From Verrucomicrobiota bacterium (GTDB lineage: Bacteria > Verrucomicrobiota > Verrucomicrobiia > Limisphaerales > UBA11320): a stretch of 64,000 nucleotides of DNA. The position numbers and the translations under genes were made by a program. The DNA lies in contig JACQFQ010000070.1 in assembly GCA_016199985.1 (NCBI GenBank), positions 62,001-126,000 on the forward strand. The letters run 5' to 3'. The notes under the pieces were generated by a model. That model was given only the letters and a program-made list of their open reading frames with translations. It was not told where the DNA came from and ran no database searches. Shown in pieces: positions 1-10,269 of the stretch; position 1 is the first letter of the stretch; every line of letters starts with the position of its first letter.

Positions 1-1481
1 GACTCGGGCTTCAGGAACCTTGCGCAGAGCATCGGAGTCAGCGTCAGCGAAATGACTCCAGAAACCAGAATTGCCAGAGTCACCGTGACGGCAAACTCGT
101 GAAAGAGCCGGCCGATCAAGCCGCTCATGAACAGCAGCGGAATGAACACCGCCACGAGGGAGACGCTCATGGAAATGACCGTGAAGCCGATTTGCTTCGC
201 GCCTTTCCGCGCCGCCTCCATCGGAGCGCTGCCCAGTTCGATGAATCGATGAATATTCTCGATGACGACGATGGCGTCATCCACGACGAATCCGACGGAT
301 ATCGTGATCGCCATCAGCGACAGGTTATCCAGGCTGTAGTGGCAGAGATACATGATGGCGAAAGTCCCGGCCAGGGCGAGCGGCACGGTCACGCTCGCGA
401 TGAACGTGGGCCAGAACCGCCGCAAGAACCCAAAGATCACCAGCACGACCAGGGCGATGCTGATGAGCAGCGAGTTTTGCACGTCGTGCACAGAGGCGCG
501 AATGGTGGTCGTGCGATCGCTCACCTCCTCAACTTGGATCGAGGGGGGAAGCCACTTCCTCAACTGCGGCAGCACGACGCGAATTCGATCGACGGTCTCG
601 ATCACATTCGCGCCCGCCTGCTTCTGAACGATCACCAGGACGGCCCGGTTCGTTCCAGACCATCCCGCGACACGGCCGTTCTCCACCCCTTCCACCGCCC
701 TCCCCATCGAACTCAACCTCACGGGAACCCCACGACGCTGCGTCAGAATGAGCGCGTCATAATCACGAGCCTCGAGGAGTTGATCATTGGCCGTGATGGT
801 GTAGGACGCTCTCTCTCCGTCGATGCTGCCCTTGGGCATGTCCACATTGGCCTGCCCCAGAACCGAACGCACCTCATCAATGCTGATCCCGCTGGACGCC
901 AGCGCGCCAGGGTCCATGCGGATCCGCACAGCCGACTTGTCGGCGCCGCTGATCAAGGCCTGGCTCACGCCTTCCACCTGGCTCAGGCGCTGCCCGATGA
1001 TCGAGTCCGCGTATTCGAAGACCTGGGTGGGAAGCAGCGCTTCCGACCGCATGGACAGCACCATAATAGGCGCGTCCGCCGGGTTGATCTTCCGATAGGT
1101 CGGCGGGGAAGGCAGGTTGCTGGGCAGATCCGCCGCGGCGCCGTTGATCGCCGCTTGCACATCGCGAGCCGCGCCATCCACCTTGCGGTTCAAATCGAAT
1201 TGAATCGTGACCGTGCACCCGCCCAGTGTGCTGATCGAGGTCATCTCCGAAACCCCGGCAATCTGGCCGAGTCGCCGCTCCAATGGGGCCGCGAGCGATG
1301 AGGCGACGGTGGCCGGATCGGCGCCGGGCAGCGACGCCGTCACGCTCATCATCGGAAAGTCGACGCGTGGAATCGCGGCCACGGGCATGAGTCGATAGGC
1401 CACCATCCCAAGGGCCAGAAGGCCGATGGAGAGAAGAGTCGTCGCCACAGGCCGCCGAATGAAAGGATCGGAGACGTTCAT
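1..1481 (-). CDS. RND efflux transporter inner-membrane permease, MdtC-like (C-terminus cut by window edge)
   Basis: This is the second of two tandem RND permeases. RND permeases export drugs or other amphiphiles from the periplasm and inner membrane using the proton gradient, with a membrane fusion protein and an outer-membrane channel. About 493 N-terminal residues are visible, roughly half of a family member. It starts with MNVSDPFIRRPVATTLL, the usual first transmembrane helix. The TM4 proton-relay segment reads GFVVDDAIVVIEN, including the paired Asp, and the frame stays open to base 1. The ATG at 1481 overlaps the TGA of the upstream permease as ATGA, so translation is probably coupled. 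The pairing of two different permeases resembles MdtB/MdtC. The substrate cannot be read from the sequence. Confidence 0.93.
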   Translation of the reverse strand, partial: MNVSDPFIRRPVATTLLSIGLLALGMVAYRLMPVAAIPRVDFPMMSVTASLPGADPATVASSLAAPLERRLGQIAGVSEMTSISTLGGCTVTIQFDLNRKVDGAARDVQAAINGAAADLPSNLPSPPTYRKINPADAPIMVLSMRSEALLPTQVFEYADSIIGQRLSQVEGVSQALISGADKSAVRIRMDPGALASSGISIDEVRSVLGQANVDMPKGSIDGERASYTITANDQLLEARDYDALILTQRRGVPVRLSSMGRAVEGVENGRVAGWSGTNRAVLVIVQKQAGANVIETVDRIRVVLPQLRKWLPPSIQVEEVSDRTTTIRASVHDVQNSLLISIALVVLVIFGFLRRFWPTFIASVTVPLALAGTFAIMYLCHYSLDNLSLMAITISVGFVVDDAIVVIENIHRFIELGSAPMEAARKGAKQIGFTVISMSVSLVAVFIPLLFMSGLIGRLFHEFAVTVTLAILVSGVISLTLTPMLCARFLKPE

Positions 1482-4400
1482 ATCGCCTTGGGATTGGACG
1501 CGTCCTCCCAGAGTGAGGGAGACGACGGCGCGTCCGCCGCCCGCCTTCTGAAGCGATTCCCCAGCCGATCCAGATAGAGGTAAATCACGGGCGTGGTGTA
1601 AAGCGTCAGGAACTGGGAAACGAGCAACCCGCCGACTATGGCGATTCCCAAGGGTCGACGAAGCTCGGAACCCGTCCCCTCCTCCAAGGCAAGAGGCAGC
1701 GCTCCGAGCAACGCGGCCATGGTCGTCATCATGATCGGACGAAAACGCAGCAAGCAGGCCTGATAGATGGATTGCTCCGGCTTCATCCCTTCGTTCCGTT
1801 CGGCATCAATGGCGAAGTCCACCATCATAATGGCGTTCTTCTTCACGATGCCGATGAGAAGGATGATCCCGATCAAGGCGATCAAGCCCAAACTCTCCCG
1901 GCAAACGAAAAGAGCCAGCAAAGCGCCCACACCGGCCGAGGGGAGACTGGAAAGGATGGTGATCGGATGAATGTAGCTCTCGTACAGGACGCCCAGCACG
2001 ATGTAGATGACCACGATGGCGGCGAGAATGAGAAAGGGTTCGCTCTTCAGGGACGCGCGGAACTCCTCCGCGCTTCCCGAAAACCTCGCCACGACGGTTT
2101 CCGGAAGCCCGGTTTCCTTCTCCGCCATTTGGATCGCCTTTACCGCTTCGCCGAGCGACGCCCCCGGGCGGAGGTTGAAGGACAAGGTGACCGCGGGGAA
2201 TTGCCCCTCGTGCAGGATCGCCAAAGGCCCTGTCCCTACCCGGACTCTGGCAAGAGCCTTTAACGGGACCATCTGCCCGGTGGTCGACTTAACATAGAGC
2301 TTCTCGAGAGCGCCAGGCGTCGCCTGAAACTGCGGCATGACCTCGAGAATGACGCGGTATTGGTTCAGCTGGGTGAAGATCGTGGAAACCTGTCTCTGAC
2401 CGAAGGCATCGTAGAGCGTGTCATCAATCGCCTGCGGAAGCACGTTGAGTCGGGAGGCTTGCTCCCGGTCAACCTCGACGTGCGCCTGCAGTCCGCCTGA
2501 TTGCTGATCCGAGGCCACATCCACAAGTTCGGGGCGTGCGCGCAGGGCGGCCAGAAGCCTGGGAGACCATTCAGCCAGCTCAGCGGAATCGGCGTCTTCA
2601 AGCGTGTACTGATACTGAGTGCGGCTGACGCGGCTTTCGATCTGCACGTCCTGCGCCGCCTGCATGAAGAGGGCAATTCCCTCGATCCGCTCCGTCGCCT
2701 GGCGCAAACGCTCGATGATCTCCGCGGCGTTGGCCGCGCGTTGACGCCGTGGCTTGAGGTTGATGTAGAGACGACCCGAGTTCACCGTCGGATTGACCGA
2801 GCCTCCTCCGACGAATGAAGCCACGCTGACGACATCGGGATCCCTGCGGACGATTTCAGCGACCTCCCGCTGCCGCTGCGCCATGGCCTTGAATGAAATG
2901 GAGGCTTCGGCGTCCGTCACTCCCAGAATCAAGCCCGTATCCTGCTGCGGCAGGAGACCCTTGGGGACGAGGACATAGAGCCAGACGGTGGCGACCATGG
3001 CGGCCACGGCCACCAGAAGCGTGAATGCCTGATGCCTCAGGACCCAGCGGAGGGAGCGGTCATAGGCATGCAGCATCCATTGAAAGAATCCCTCCGTAAG
3101 AAGATAGAATCTGCCATGTTTCTCCTGGCTCTGCGGCTTGAGCAGACGCGCGCACATCATCGGCGTGAGCGTGAGCGAAACGATCGCGGACACCACCACG
3201 GCGATCGTCAGCGTGATGGCAAACTCCCGGAAGAGCCGCCCCACAATGCCGCTCATGAACAGGAGCGGAATAAAGACCGCGATGAGTGAAAGGCTCAGGG
3301 AGACGATGGTGAACCCGATCTGACGCGCTCCTTTCAAGGCCGCCGCCATGGGAGCTTCGCCAGCCTCAATCAGGCGAACGATGTTCTCGATCATCACGAT
3401 GGCATCGTCAACGACGAAACCGGTGGAGATGGTCAGCGCCATGAGAGACAGGTTATCGAGGCTGAACCCGCACAGTTTCATGACCCCGAAGGAGCCGATA
3501 ACCGTCAGCGGCAGCGCCACGCTGGTAATGACCGTCGCCCGGAACTTGCGCAAAAACACGAAGATCACCAAGACCACGAGCCCCACGGTGAGCAACAGGG
3601 TGAATTGCACATCGCGCACCGAAGCGCGGATGGTCTCCGTCCGATCGGTAAGAATTGAAATCCTGACCGAGGGGGGAATAGCAGAGCGCAACCGGGGCAG
3701 CAGAGCCTTCACCCGATCCGCGGTCTCAATAATATTGGCGCCGGGCTGGCGTTGGATGTCCAGGATCACGGAGGGCTTCTGATCCACCCAGCCGGCGAGC
3801 CGGACATTCTCCACGTTGTCTTCCACATCGCCGATATCAGCAATGCGGACCGGCGCGCCGTTCTTGTACGACACGATGACGTTCCGAAATTCCGCCGCGG
3901 AAAACATTTGATCGTTCGCGTTGATGGTGTAGGCCTGACGTCGCCCATCAAAGCTCCCCTTGGGCGCGTTGATATTGTTTTGCACCAGGGCGCCGCGCAC
4001 ATCCTCAAGGCTCAATCCCTGCGCCGCCAGCGCGACGGGGTTCACCCGAACACGGACCGCGGGCTTCTGGTTTCCCTCGATGGTCACCAACCCAACACCG
4101 GTGACTTCGCTGAGCTTCTGCGCCAGAATCGTGTCCGCCAAGTCGTTCACCTTCTCGAGAGGCAAGGTGTCCGACGTGATCTGGAGCGTGAGAATCGGCG
4201 TGTCGGCTGGATTCACTTTGTTGTAGGTGGGAGGCGTCGGCATCTTGGGAAGCACGCCGCCGGCCGCATTGATCGCGGCCTGCACGTCCTGTCCAGCGGC
4301 GTCAATGTCACGATCCAGGTTGAACTGGAGTGTGATGCCCGCGTTTCCAAACGAACTGACAGACGTCATCGTCGCCAAACCGCTGATCTGTCCGAACTGC

Positions 4401-4606
4401 CGCTCCAAGGGCGTCGTCACGGAACTGACCATCACATCAGGGCTGGCGCCGGGGTACTGGGCCGCGACCTGAATGGTCGGGAAATCGACGGGAGGCAACG
4501 CCGAAATAGGAAGTAGGCAGTAGCCCAGCAACCCTAGCAAAACCACCGCCGCCATCAGCAGCGATGTGGCAATCGGGCGTCGGATGAAGGGCTCAGAGAT
4601 ACTCAT
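1478..4606 (-). CDS. RND efflux transporter inner-membrane permease, MdtB-like
   Basis: A full-length RND permease of 1042 residues, the usual size for this family. It begins MSISEPFIRRPIATSLL and contains TGFVVDDAIVMIEN, the paired-Asp TM4 motif that carries protons. There are two large periplasmic loop regions and twelve predicted membrane segments. It sits between the fusion protein (4-base overlap at 4603-4606) and the second permease (4-base overlap at 1478-1481), so the three genes form one coupled operon. Two non-identical permeases next to each other argue for an MdtBC-type heterotrimer; this is inference from gene order. No TolC-like channel gene is visible in the window, so the channel is presumably encoded elsewhere or beyond base 1. 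Confidence 0.95.
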   Translation of the reverse strand: MSISEPFIRRPIATSLLMAAVVLLGLLGYCLLPISALPPVDFPTIQVAAQYPGASPDVMVSSVTTPLERQFGQISGLATMTSVSSFGNAGITLQFNLDRDIDAAGQDVQAAINAAGGVLPKMPTPPTYNKVNPADTPILTLQITSDTLPLEKVNDLADTILAQKLSEVTGVGLVTIEGNQKPAVRVRVNPVALAAQGLSLEDVRGALVQNNINAPKGSFDGRRQAYTINANDQMFSAAEFRNVIVSYKNGAPVRIADIGDVEDNVENVRLAGWVDQKPSVILDIQRQPGANIIETADRVKALLPRLRSAIPPSVRISILTDRTETIRASVRDVQFTLLLTVGLVVLVIFVFLRKFRATVITSVALPLTVIGSFGVMKLCGFSLDNLSLMALTISTGFVVDDAIVMIENIVRLIEAGEAPMAAALKGARQIGFTIVSLSLSLIAVFIPLLFMSGIVGRLFREFAITLTIAVVVSAIVSLTLTPMMCARLLKPQSQEKHGRFYLLTEGFFQWMLHAYDRSLRWVLRHQAFTLLVAVAAMVATVWLYVLVPKGLLPQQDTGLILGVTDAEASISFKAMAQRQREVAEIVRRDPDVVSVASFVGGGSVNPTVNSGRLYINLKPRRQRAANAAEIIERLRQATERIEGIALFMQAAQDVQIESRVSRTQYQYTLEDADSAELAEWSPRLLAALRARPELVDVASDQQSGGLQAHVEVDREQASRLNVLPQAIDDTLYDAFGQRQVSTIFTQLNQYRVILEVMPQFQATPGALEKLYVKSTTGQMVPLKALARVRVGTGPLAILHEGQFPAVTLSFNLRPGASLGEAVKAIQMAEKETGLPETVVARFSGSAEEFRASLKSEPFLILAAIVVIYIVLGVLYESYIHPITILSSLPSAGVGALLALFVCRESLGLIALIGIILLIGIVKKNAIMMVDFAIDAERNEGMKPEQSIYQACLLRFRPIMMTTMAALLGALPLALEEGTGSELRRPLGIAIVGGLLVSQFLTLYTTPVIYLYLDRLGNRFRRRAADAPSSPSLWEDASNPKAI

Positions 4607-5886
4607 GGCCCCGGCTTCCCGGGCATCGCGGCGCCGGCGCTTGAACGTGGGCCGGGGGCCCCAGCCGGAGCAGGGGCCTCTGCGGGCCGGATGCGCGATC
4701 CACGCTGCAGCTTGTACTGGCCGTCCACGACGACTTTTTCCCCCGGCCGGAGCCCTTCCTCGATCAAGGCCTCCCCCTGCTCAACAGGTCCCACCTTGAC
4801 CGGACGCAGATCCACCGTTTGGTCCTCTTTGATCACAAACACAAAAGCGCCTTCAGGCCCCCGTTGGATCACGGCCGCAGGCACCACGGGGCTTTTCCTT
4901 CTCACGGTCAGCAAGAGACGAGCGTTCACGAACTGACCGGGCCAGAGGCGGAGATCTTGATTCGGGAAGGTCGCCTTGAGGCGAAGCGTCCCTGTGGTCG
5001 TGTCGATCTGATTGTCGATCACGCTCAGCTTGCCCTCCGCCAGCGGTGTCATGTTGTCGCGGTCCACCGCAAGGATGGTGAACGGCGTGTCGCCGGCCTC
5101 GCCACGAATCTTCGAAAGTGTCTGTTCCGGTAGCGTAAAAACCACGGAAATGGGCTTGATCTGGGTGACTACTACTATCCCGGTCTGGTCATTGGCCCGG
5201 ACGATATTCCCTTGATCCACCTGACGGATGCCTACCCTACCCCCGATCGGAGAAGTGATCGAGGTATAGGCGAATTGAACGCGGGCACTCGAGACAGCCG
5301 CCTCATCGGCCTTCACCGCCGCCTCCAACTGTTTCACCAGAGCGCTCTGAGTATCGTAGGCCTGCTGAGTCACTCCCTCCTCCGCAAGCAGACTCGCGTA
5401 ACGCTTCAGATCGACTCTAGAGTTGGCAAGTAGCGCCTCATCCTGGGCCTTCTTGGCGGCCGCCTGATCGACCAGAGCGCGATAGGGATCCGGGTCGATC
5501 TCAGCCAGAAGATCCCCTTCGTGTACTTCCTGGCCCTCGACAAACGCGATTCTGCGGATCTGTCCGTCCACTCGAGGGCGGATGGTCACTGTCTGGAAGG
5601 CCTGAACGGTGCCCAACCCTTCGAGATACACTGGAACATCTTTCTCCAACACCACACCAGGCACCACAGGCACGGGGGGCAACTCAGCCTTTCCGCCAGG
5701 TGCCATCCCAGGCTTCTGACCGACCGGGGGGGAACCCGAATGATCCGAGCAGCCGAGTTCACAGAAGGCCACTCCCGCGATCATCGCCCAAAGGAGCCAG
5801 GAGAACAGCCGACCCTGATCACGTAAGCCCTGGAGCCACGGCAAGTGTCTGAGGTGGGGTTGCGAATCGTTCAGCGTGGGAAGCAT
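4603..5886 (-). CDS. RND efflux periplasmic adaptor (membrane fusion protein), MdtA-like
   Basis: The adaptor of the MdtABC-like exporter, bridging the permeases to the outer-membrane channel. I chose the ATG at 5886 (427 residues) over an in-frame ATG at 5955 because the shorter form places the hydrophobic segment close to the N-terminus; neither has a clear ribosome binding site. A hydrophobic segment around residues 27-43 is followed by Cys in ELGC, which is not a canonical lipobox, so a lipoprotein anchor is possible but unproven. Then come the split lipoyl domain (IRPRVDGQIRRIAF, ITSPIGGRVGIRQVDQGN), an intervening coiled-coil hairpin and the beta-barrel region. The tail is rich in Pro, Ala and Gly. 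It is first in the operon, overlapping the MdtB-like gene by 4 bases. Confidence 0.93.
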   Translation of the reverse strand: MLPTLNDSQPHLRHLPWLQGLRDQGRLFSWLLWAMIAGVAFCELGCSDHSGSPPVGQKPGMAPGGKAELPPVPVVPGVVLEKDVPVYLEGLGTVQAFQTVTIRPRVDGQIRRIAFVEGQEVHEGDLLAEIDPDPYRALVDQAAAKKAQDEALLANSRVDLKRYASLLAEEGVTQQAYDTQSALVKQLEAAVKADEAAVSSARVQFAYTSITSPIGGRVGIRQVDQGNIVRANDQTGIVVVTQIKPISVVFTLPEQTLSKIRGEAGDTPFTILAVDRDNMTPLAEGKLSVIDNQIDTTTGTLRLKATFPNQDLRLWPGQFVNARLLLTVRRKSPVVPAAVIQRGPEGAFVFVIKEDQTVDLRPVKVGPVEQGEALIEEGLRPGEKVVVDGQYKLQRGSRIRPAEAPAPAGAPGPRSSAGAAMPGKPGP

Positions 5887-6358
5887 ATCGGAATGGGGTG
5901 AAGCTGGAGTGAAGTTCACCCCAATCGGGAGAAGAGGCATCGACGGGGGGGTCACTGCAGTCCCTGTAACGTATACGAAGGCATTGACGGGCTTATCGAG
6001 AGGGATGCGTTCTGCTCAATCGAGCGGAGGGGCTCTCGAGCCTTCGCAAATCTGTAACGCCATGAAACAGACATCTGACTCGAATAGACGTCGAGGCGGC
6101 CTCGCTCTTGCATCGTCGATGTTTGACTCTCGCCAAGGAGGATTTATTTAGCGAACAAAAGTTTTCATGCGTCACCTGAACCACCCGGCTTCGAAAGCCC
6201 ATGCCGAGCGCGCGCCAGGACACGCGTTCCAGGGTCGCTACCCATCGATGCCTGGGGGGCTGCCCACGGCCTCATGACTCCAGTTCACACCCAGAGGACC
6301 CGCGCTCTTCAGGCAGATTCCAGGTGGCGCGTCGTCACGAGGTTCATCTCCCACAGCG
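5887..6358. other. Non-coding stretch upstream of the efflux operon
   Basis: No convincing gene. It should hold the promoter of the minus-strand efflux operon, but I could not pick a clear -35/-10 pair. A strong Shine-Dalgarno-like AAGGAGG lies at about 6135-6141 on the plus strand, but the bases after it run into a TAG with no start codon. The right part probably includes degraded N-terminal sequence of the adjacent transposase. Confidence 0.5.
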
Positions 6359-7336
6359 GTGGTTCGTGAACGGCAGTTGGCGGATTCTCCTGCCGCCATG
6401 ATGAGACCTGGACCAAAAGCGGCCCATCAATTGGTGATGGGAATGGTCTTTCATGCGATGAACGGAGCCGGCACGCTGGCTGAACACGTGAGCCAGATTA
6501 CCGGAATTGCGATCAGCAACAGCGCCCTCTCCCAACGTCGTGGAAACCTGGACTGGGAGATCTTCGAGTCGATCCTTGGGGTGGCGTTGAAGCTCCGAGC
6601 AAAACCGTAAGAGCATCCCAACGGACTCTTGAAAGAGCTCGATCCTGAGGGGAAACGAGAGTTTTTGCTGCGAGTTCGAAGCAATCTCAAAGGGCGTGTG
6701 CTGGAAGTTAATCGCGATGGCAGCGCGCTGATAGAGGTGGAGTCAGAAGGACGAAAGATGCCGGCACGAGAGATTCAAGCGCGGGTGCGAGTGGGGCAAG
6801 GCAAGTGGAGCACGGTGCGGTTGTGGACGAGCCTGGTGGATTGCAAGAAGCATCCGGCCGCCGTGTTGGTGGAGCTCTATTCCCGGCGCTGGGAACAGGA
6901 GGGATTTTACCGGGAGTTGAAAGTGGATACGCGTTCGAGCGACTTGATCCGAAGTCACACCCCAGAGACGGCAGCGCAGGAGATTGCAGGGTTGCTGATC
7001 TCCTACGCGCTCTTGGTGGAACAAAGGCTCAAAGTGGCCGATATGGGCGAGGTGGAGGTGGCGCGGATCAGCTTTCTCAAAGTGATGGAAACGGTGAGCG
7101 GGTTGTGGCGATTCCTGGAGGCGGCTGATGGGATGATGACGGGCAAGCAGGTGGACCAGCTGGTGAAGAAAGTTCTCCAACAGGTGGCCGACTCAGCGTT
7201 AGGCAAGCGGCGCAAGAGATCCTGCCCGCGAGGACTGCGCCAACCGGTGAGCAGTTGGCCGCGGATCACAAAAAACACTTACAAAATCGGCGGCCCGGAA
7301 TACCAAACTCTTCCCATCAAGGCAGAATTGCCTTAA
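6359..7336 (+). pseudogene. IS4-family transposase remnant with internal deletion and in-frame stop
   Basis: Two pieces of one DDE transposase lie in the same reading frame, separated by a TAA at 6608-6610. The first (to 6607) has the N-terminal helical region ending ILGVALKLRAKP. The second resumes near LLKELDPEGKREFLLRVR and contains the IS4 signature YSRRWEQEGFYRELK, with Y, R, E and K in the YREK spacing around the catalytic Glu. The central part, which normally carries the first two catalytic Asp residues, is missing, so the enzyme cannot be active. Together the pieces encode about 320 residues, whereas intact relatives usually have over 400. The TTG at 6629 is only the first possible start after the stop, not evidence of a separate gene. 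Confidence 0.85.
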
Positions 7337-7347
7337 CGGCATTGCCG
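6359..7347 (+). mobile_element. Decayed insertion sequence, IS4 family
   Basis: The remnant transposase marks an old insertion between the efflux operon and the secreted subtilase. Downstream of its stop, around 7320-7347, lies AGGCAGAATTGCC followed by TTAACGGCATTGCCG, which could be the right terminal inverted repeat. I could not find a convincing matching left end or a target duplication, so the borders are approximate. Confidence 0.6.
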
Positions 7348-10116
7348 CTAGGGCAGGATCGCCACAGCTCGATAGAAGCGAAGAGGCAGGAGGCCGCTCA
7401 ACTCCTGGCGTAATACAAGCATGCCATCCGGACCTGCATCGCCTGTGGCCACGGGCGTCCAGACGACGAGATCCGTTGAACCATCCACCCGATAGCGAGC
7501 TGACGGATCTCCGAGGACGGCGATGTTAAAATCAGGGGATCCCGAGACCTGCTCGATCGAAACGCGGGGCACGCTCAGAACCGTCAACCGAATCGAATCC
7601 GCAAAACCTCCCTCGTTCACGGAAGCGTCCTCGAATTGGACAAGCGCCGAGTAAGGTCCGGCCCCGAATGCGCTCACCGAGTCGTTGATCGACAGGGTCA
7701 CCACCATGCGTTCTCCTGGGGCCAACGTTCCCATGCTGGAAGACAGAGTGAGCCAGGGCTGCGTCACCGATCCGGTCCACGTCAGCGACGCCGTTCCGGC
7801 GTTCGTCAGTGTGTAGACTTGCGACGTCGGCGCGAACGGGCCGCCCACGGGGCCGGTTGCGGTCAAGCCGGGGGAGTGGCTGACGAGTAGTGAACCGACC
7901 GGAACGGAGGGGGGGACAAAAACGAGAGTGGTGGTGTTGGAAAGAGCAGCGCTGCCATTGTAGGAATACCGCGCCGCGACGAGCCCCGTTCCGTTCTCCA
8001 CTCCCACCGACGCCGCCTTTCCGGAGGCGCTGCCGCTTTTGGAAGCGGGGGCGACGTCCTCATACTGAAAGAGAATCCGATTGGATCCCTCCTCAAGAAC
8101 GCATTGAAAGGTCAGCGTGGCGGACTTCGGTCCAGTCGTGTTTACCCCGACCCAGGAAGCCACGAAGCGGCGGTTCGGCGCCATCCCCGCCAAGCCCGCG
8201 TAAAACTTGGTCCCCGCCGCGGGCGTCAGCGCATCCCAGAACGGACAGATGATCCCATTGGGCGCCGCGGAATTCGGCAGATCGGTGTTTACCGAAGCAT
8301 TGAGAGAGGTCGGATCGAATCCAAGCAATCCGTTGGCGCCCATGTAGACGGTGGTTTTCGACTGTCCGTAAAACAAAAAAGAGAACGGCAGCGGGATCGC
8401 GTCGCTCACGCCGTTCTGGGCCAAAACCACGGTCGGCATGCCCGTCGGGTCGATCCAGGAATAGGGCCCCGCGGTGATCTGATAGTTCTCCACAACCTCC
8501 ACGAGGAGGTTCGTCGATCCCACATGGCCGCTCGCGTCGCTCACCGTGAGCTTCACCGAGTAACTCCCTGCGGAAAGGAAGATATGGGCGGGGTTTTGGG
8601 CGACACTGGTGGATCCGTCGTCAAAATCCCAAGCCCACTGGGTTATGGAACCGAACGACGCGTCCGTGAACTGGATCGACACGGGCGGCGAGCCCAACGA
8701 AATCGATCGAGTGAAATCGGCGATCACGGGCGGCCCCAGGGCTCGCCCCAGGTTGAGCCGCCCGCCCGAGACGCAGTTGCCGCTGAGCGAAGGCAGGGGA
8801 TCCACGGTGGTCATCGCGCGGTGAATCAATTGCGACGGCGACAGCCCGGGGTATCGGGCCCGGAGCAAGGCGATCGCGCCGCTCATGATGGCGGTGCTGA
8901 ACGACGTGCCGCTGTTGGCCGAGTAGGGATTGACGCCGGATGCCCGGGTGCTGGTGATCGCTTCCCCCGGCGCGGCCAGATCGACATTCGTGGCGCCGTA
9001 GTTGGAGAACGACGCCAACTGGTCGGAGCGATCAGTCGCGGCGACCGCGATGATATTGTCGAGATTGTACGACGCAGGGTAGCCGGGTAGGATGTCGTTG
9101 TCGGCGCCTTCATTGCCCACGCCCGCGACGACCACGATCCCCGCGTTGCGGCAATTGTTGATGGCCGCGAGAAGCGTCGAGGAGAAGTTCGTGCCAACGA
9201 AACTGGCGTTGATCACCTTGGCCCCCTTTGTCCGCGCGTAATCGAAGCATTGGATCACGTCGGAGACGCTGCCGTTGCCCGCGTTATCGACGAACCGGCA
9301 CATCATGAGCTGCACATTCCAAGCGACCCCCGACACGCCCGCCCCGTTGTTCCCCACCGCCCCGATCAAACCAGCCACAAAGGTGCCGTGTCCGACCACA
9401 TCCTGAATGTCGCCGGAGTTGGAGGCGGCGTTGAGCCCGTGCACATCATCCACGATCCCGTCGCCATCATCATCGATGCCGTTGCCAGGGATTTCGCCCG
9501 GATTTGTCCAAAGATTCCCGGCAAGGTCCGGGTGCGAAGCGAGGATCCCGGTATCGATGATGGCCACGATAACATTGGACGCGGAGTTCAGGGTCTCCCA
9601 GCCCTCCAGCGCGTGAATATCGGCGCCGGAAACTCCTCCATCTTGGCCCGTATTGTTGAGATGCCACTGGTCGCCGTTGAGGAAATACGGATCATCGGGA
9701 CCCGCGGCCGGCCTCACCCAGAAATCAGGCTCAGCGACCGCGACCAACCCGCTCGCGATGTAAGCCTCGATGTGGCTTTGCACCGACGCGCCGACAGGGA
9801 GCTGGATCGCCTGAATATCGCCGGCGCCGGCAAGATGCCGACGAACCGCGTTCCCCAGCCGTCGGTGGGTGGCGTTGACCTGATCAGGGGCTGCTCCCGG
9901 CTTCAACTGGATCAGAATTCGGTCCGCACGATAGGCCTCCGAACCCGGACGCCTCGAAACAGGCGACACCCCAGCGCCAGACAGGACGAGGGATGCAACA
10001 AGGAGGATCCCAGCGACCCAGGCAGGCCGGCAGGAAAGTGACGCTCGAAGGCCCACTGGGCTCGGGTTGGCCCGCGTCCTTTTCCCGACCAGATCAGCTC
10101 GGACAGCGTACTTCAT
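7348..10116 (-). CDS. Secreted subtilisin-like (S8) serine protease with PKD and C-terminal adhesion-type domains
   Basis: An extracellular peptidase. I prefer the ATG at 10116 (922 residues), which puts the hydrophobic export segment (about residues 33-48) near the N-terminus; an upstream start at 10245 would bury it. The catalytic triad is visible: Asp188 in AIIDTG, His243 in GHGTFVAG and Ser405 in SGTSFSTAIMSG, with the oxyanion Asn in the VINASF region. An Asp-rich stretch NGIDDDGDGIVDD suggests calcium binding. A PKD domain follows (about 460-545, WAWDFDDGST), then a beta-rich domain, a BACON-like repeat and a final module ending LRFYRAVAILP. The gene is monocistronic and converges on the insertion-sequence remnant, with only 11 bases between them. 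The substrate is unknown. Confidence 0.93.
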   Translation of the reverse strand: MKYAVRADLVGKRTRANPSPVGLRASLSCRPAWVAGILLVASLVLSGAGVSPVSRRPGSEAYRADRILIQLKPGAAPDQVNATHRRLGNAVRRHLAGAGDIQAIQLPVGASVQSHIEAYIASGLVAVAEPDFWVRPAAGPDDPYFLNGDQWHLNNTGQDGGVSGADIHALEGWETLNSASNVIVAIIDTGILASHPDLAGNLWTNPGEIPGNGIDDDGDGIVDDVHGLNAASNSGDIQDVVGHGTFVAGLIGAVGNNGAGVSGVAWNVQLMMCRFVDNAGNGSVSDVIQCFDYARTKGAKVINASFVGTNFSSTLLAAINNCRNAGIVVVAGVGNEGADNDILPGYPASYNLDNIIAVAATDRSDQLASFSNYGATNVDLAAPGEAITSTRASGVNPYSANSGTSFSTAIMSGAIALLRARYPGLSPSQLIHRAMTTVDPLPSLSGNCVSGGRLNLGRALGPPVIADFTRSISLGSPPVSIQFTDASFGSITQWAWDFDDGSTSVAQNPAHIFLSAGSYSVKLTVSDASGHVGSTNLLVEVVENYQITAGPYSWIDPTGMPTVVLAQNGVSDAIPLPFSFLFYGQSKTTVYMGANGLLGFDPTSLNASVNTDLPNSAAPNGIICPFWDALTPAAGTKFYAGLAGMAPNRRFVASWVGVNTTGPKSATLTFQCVLEEGSNRILFQYEDVAPASKSGSASGKAASVGVENGTGLVAARYSYNGSAALSNTTTLVFVPPSVPVGSLLVSHSPGLTATGPVGGPFAPTSQVYTLTNAGTASLTWTGSVTQPWLTLSSSMGTLAPGERMVVTLSINDSVSAFGAGPYSALVQFEDASVNEGGFADSIRLTVLSVPRVSIEQVSGSPDFNIAVLGDPSARYRVDGSTDLVVWTPVATGDAGPDGMLVLRQELSGLLPLRFYRAVAILP

Positions 10117-10269
10117 GGGGTGGGGGAAACTACCACATGTGGGGGGCCCCAGCGCACGAAAAAAGACCGTCAGGCGCCGACCAGAAACGGGACGGGCCCC
10201 GTCCCCGGGCCGGAGGAAGCCCTGGGCGTAAACGCAACGGCACACCGCCCCCCTCTACCGAGGCTTTGG

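Noticed and set aside
6120-6150. Strong Shine-Dalgarno-like AAGGAGG suggesting a small plus-strand gene
   Set aside because: It is followed by ATTTATTTAG with no start codon and a stop within a few bases.
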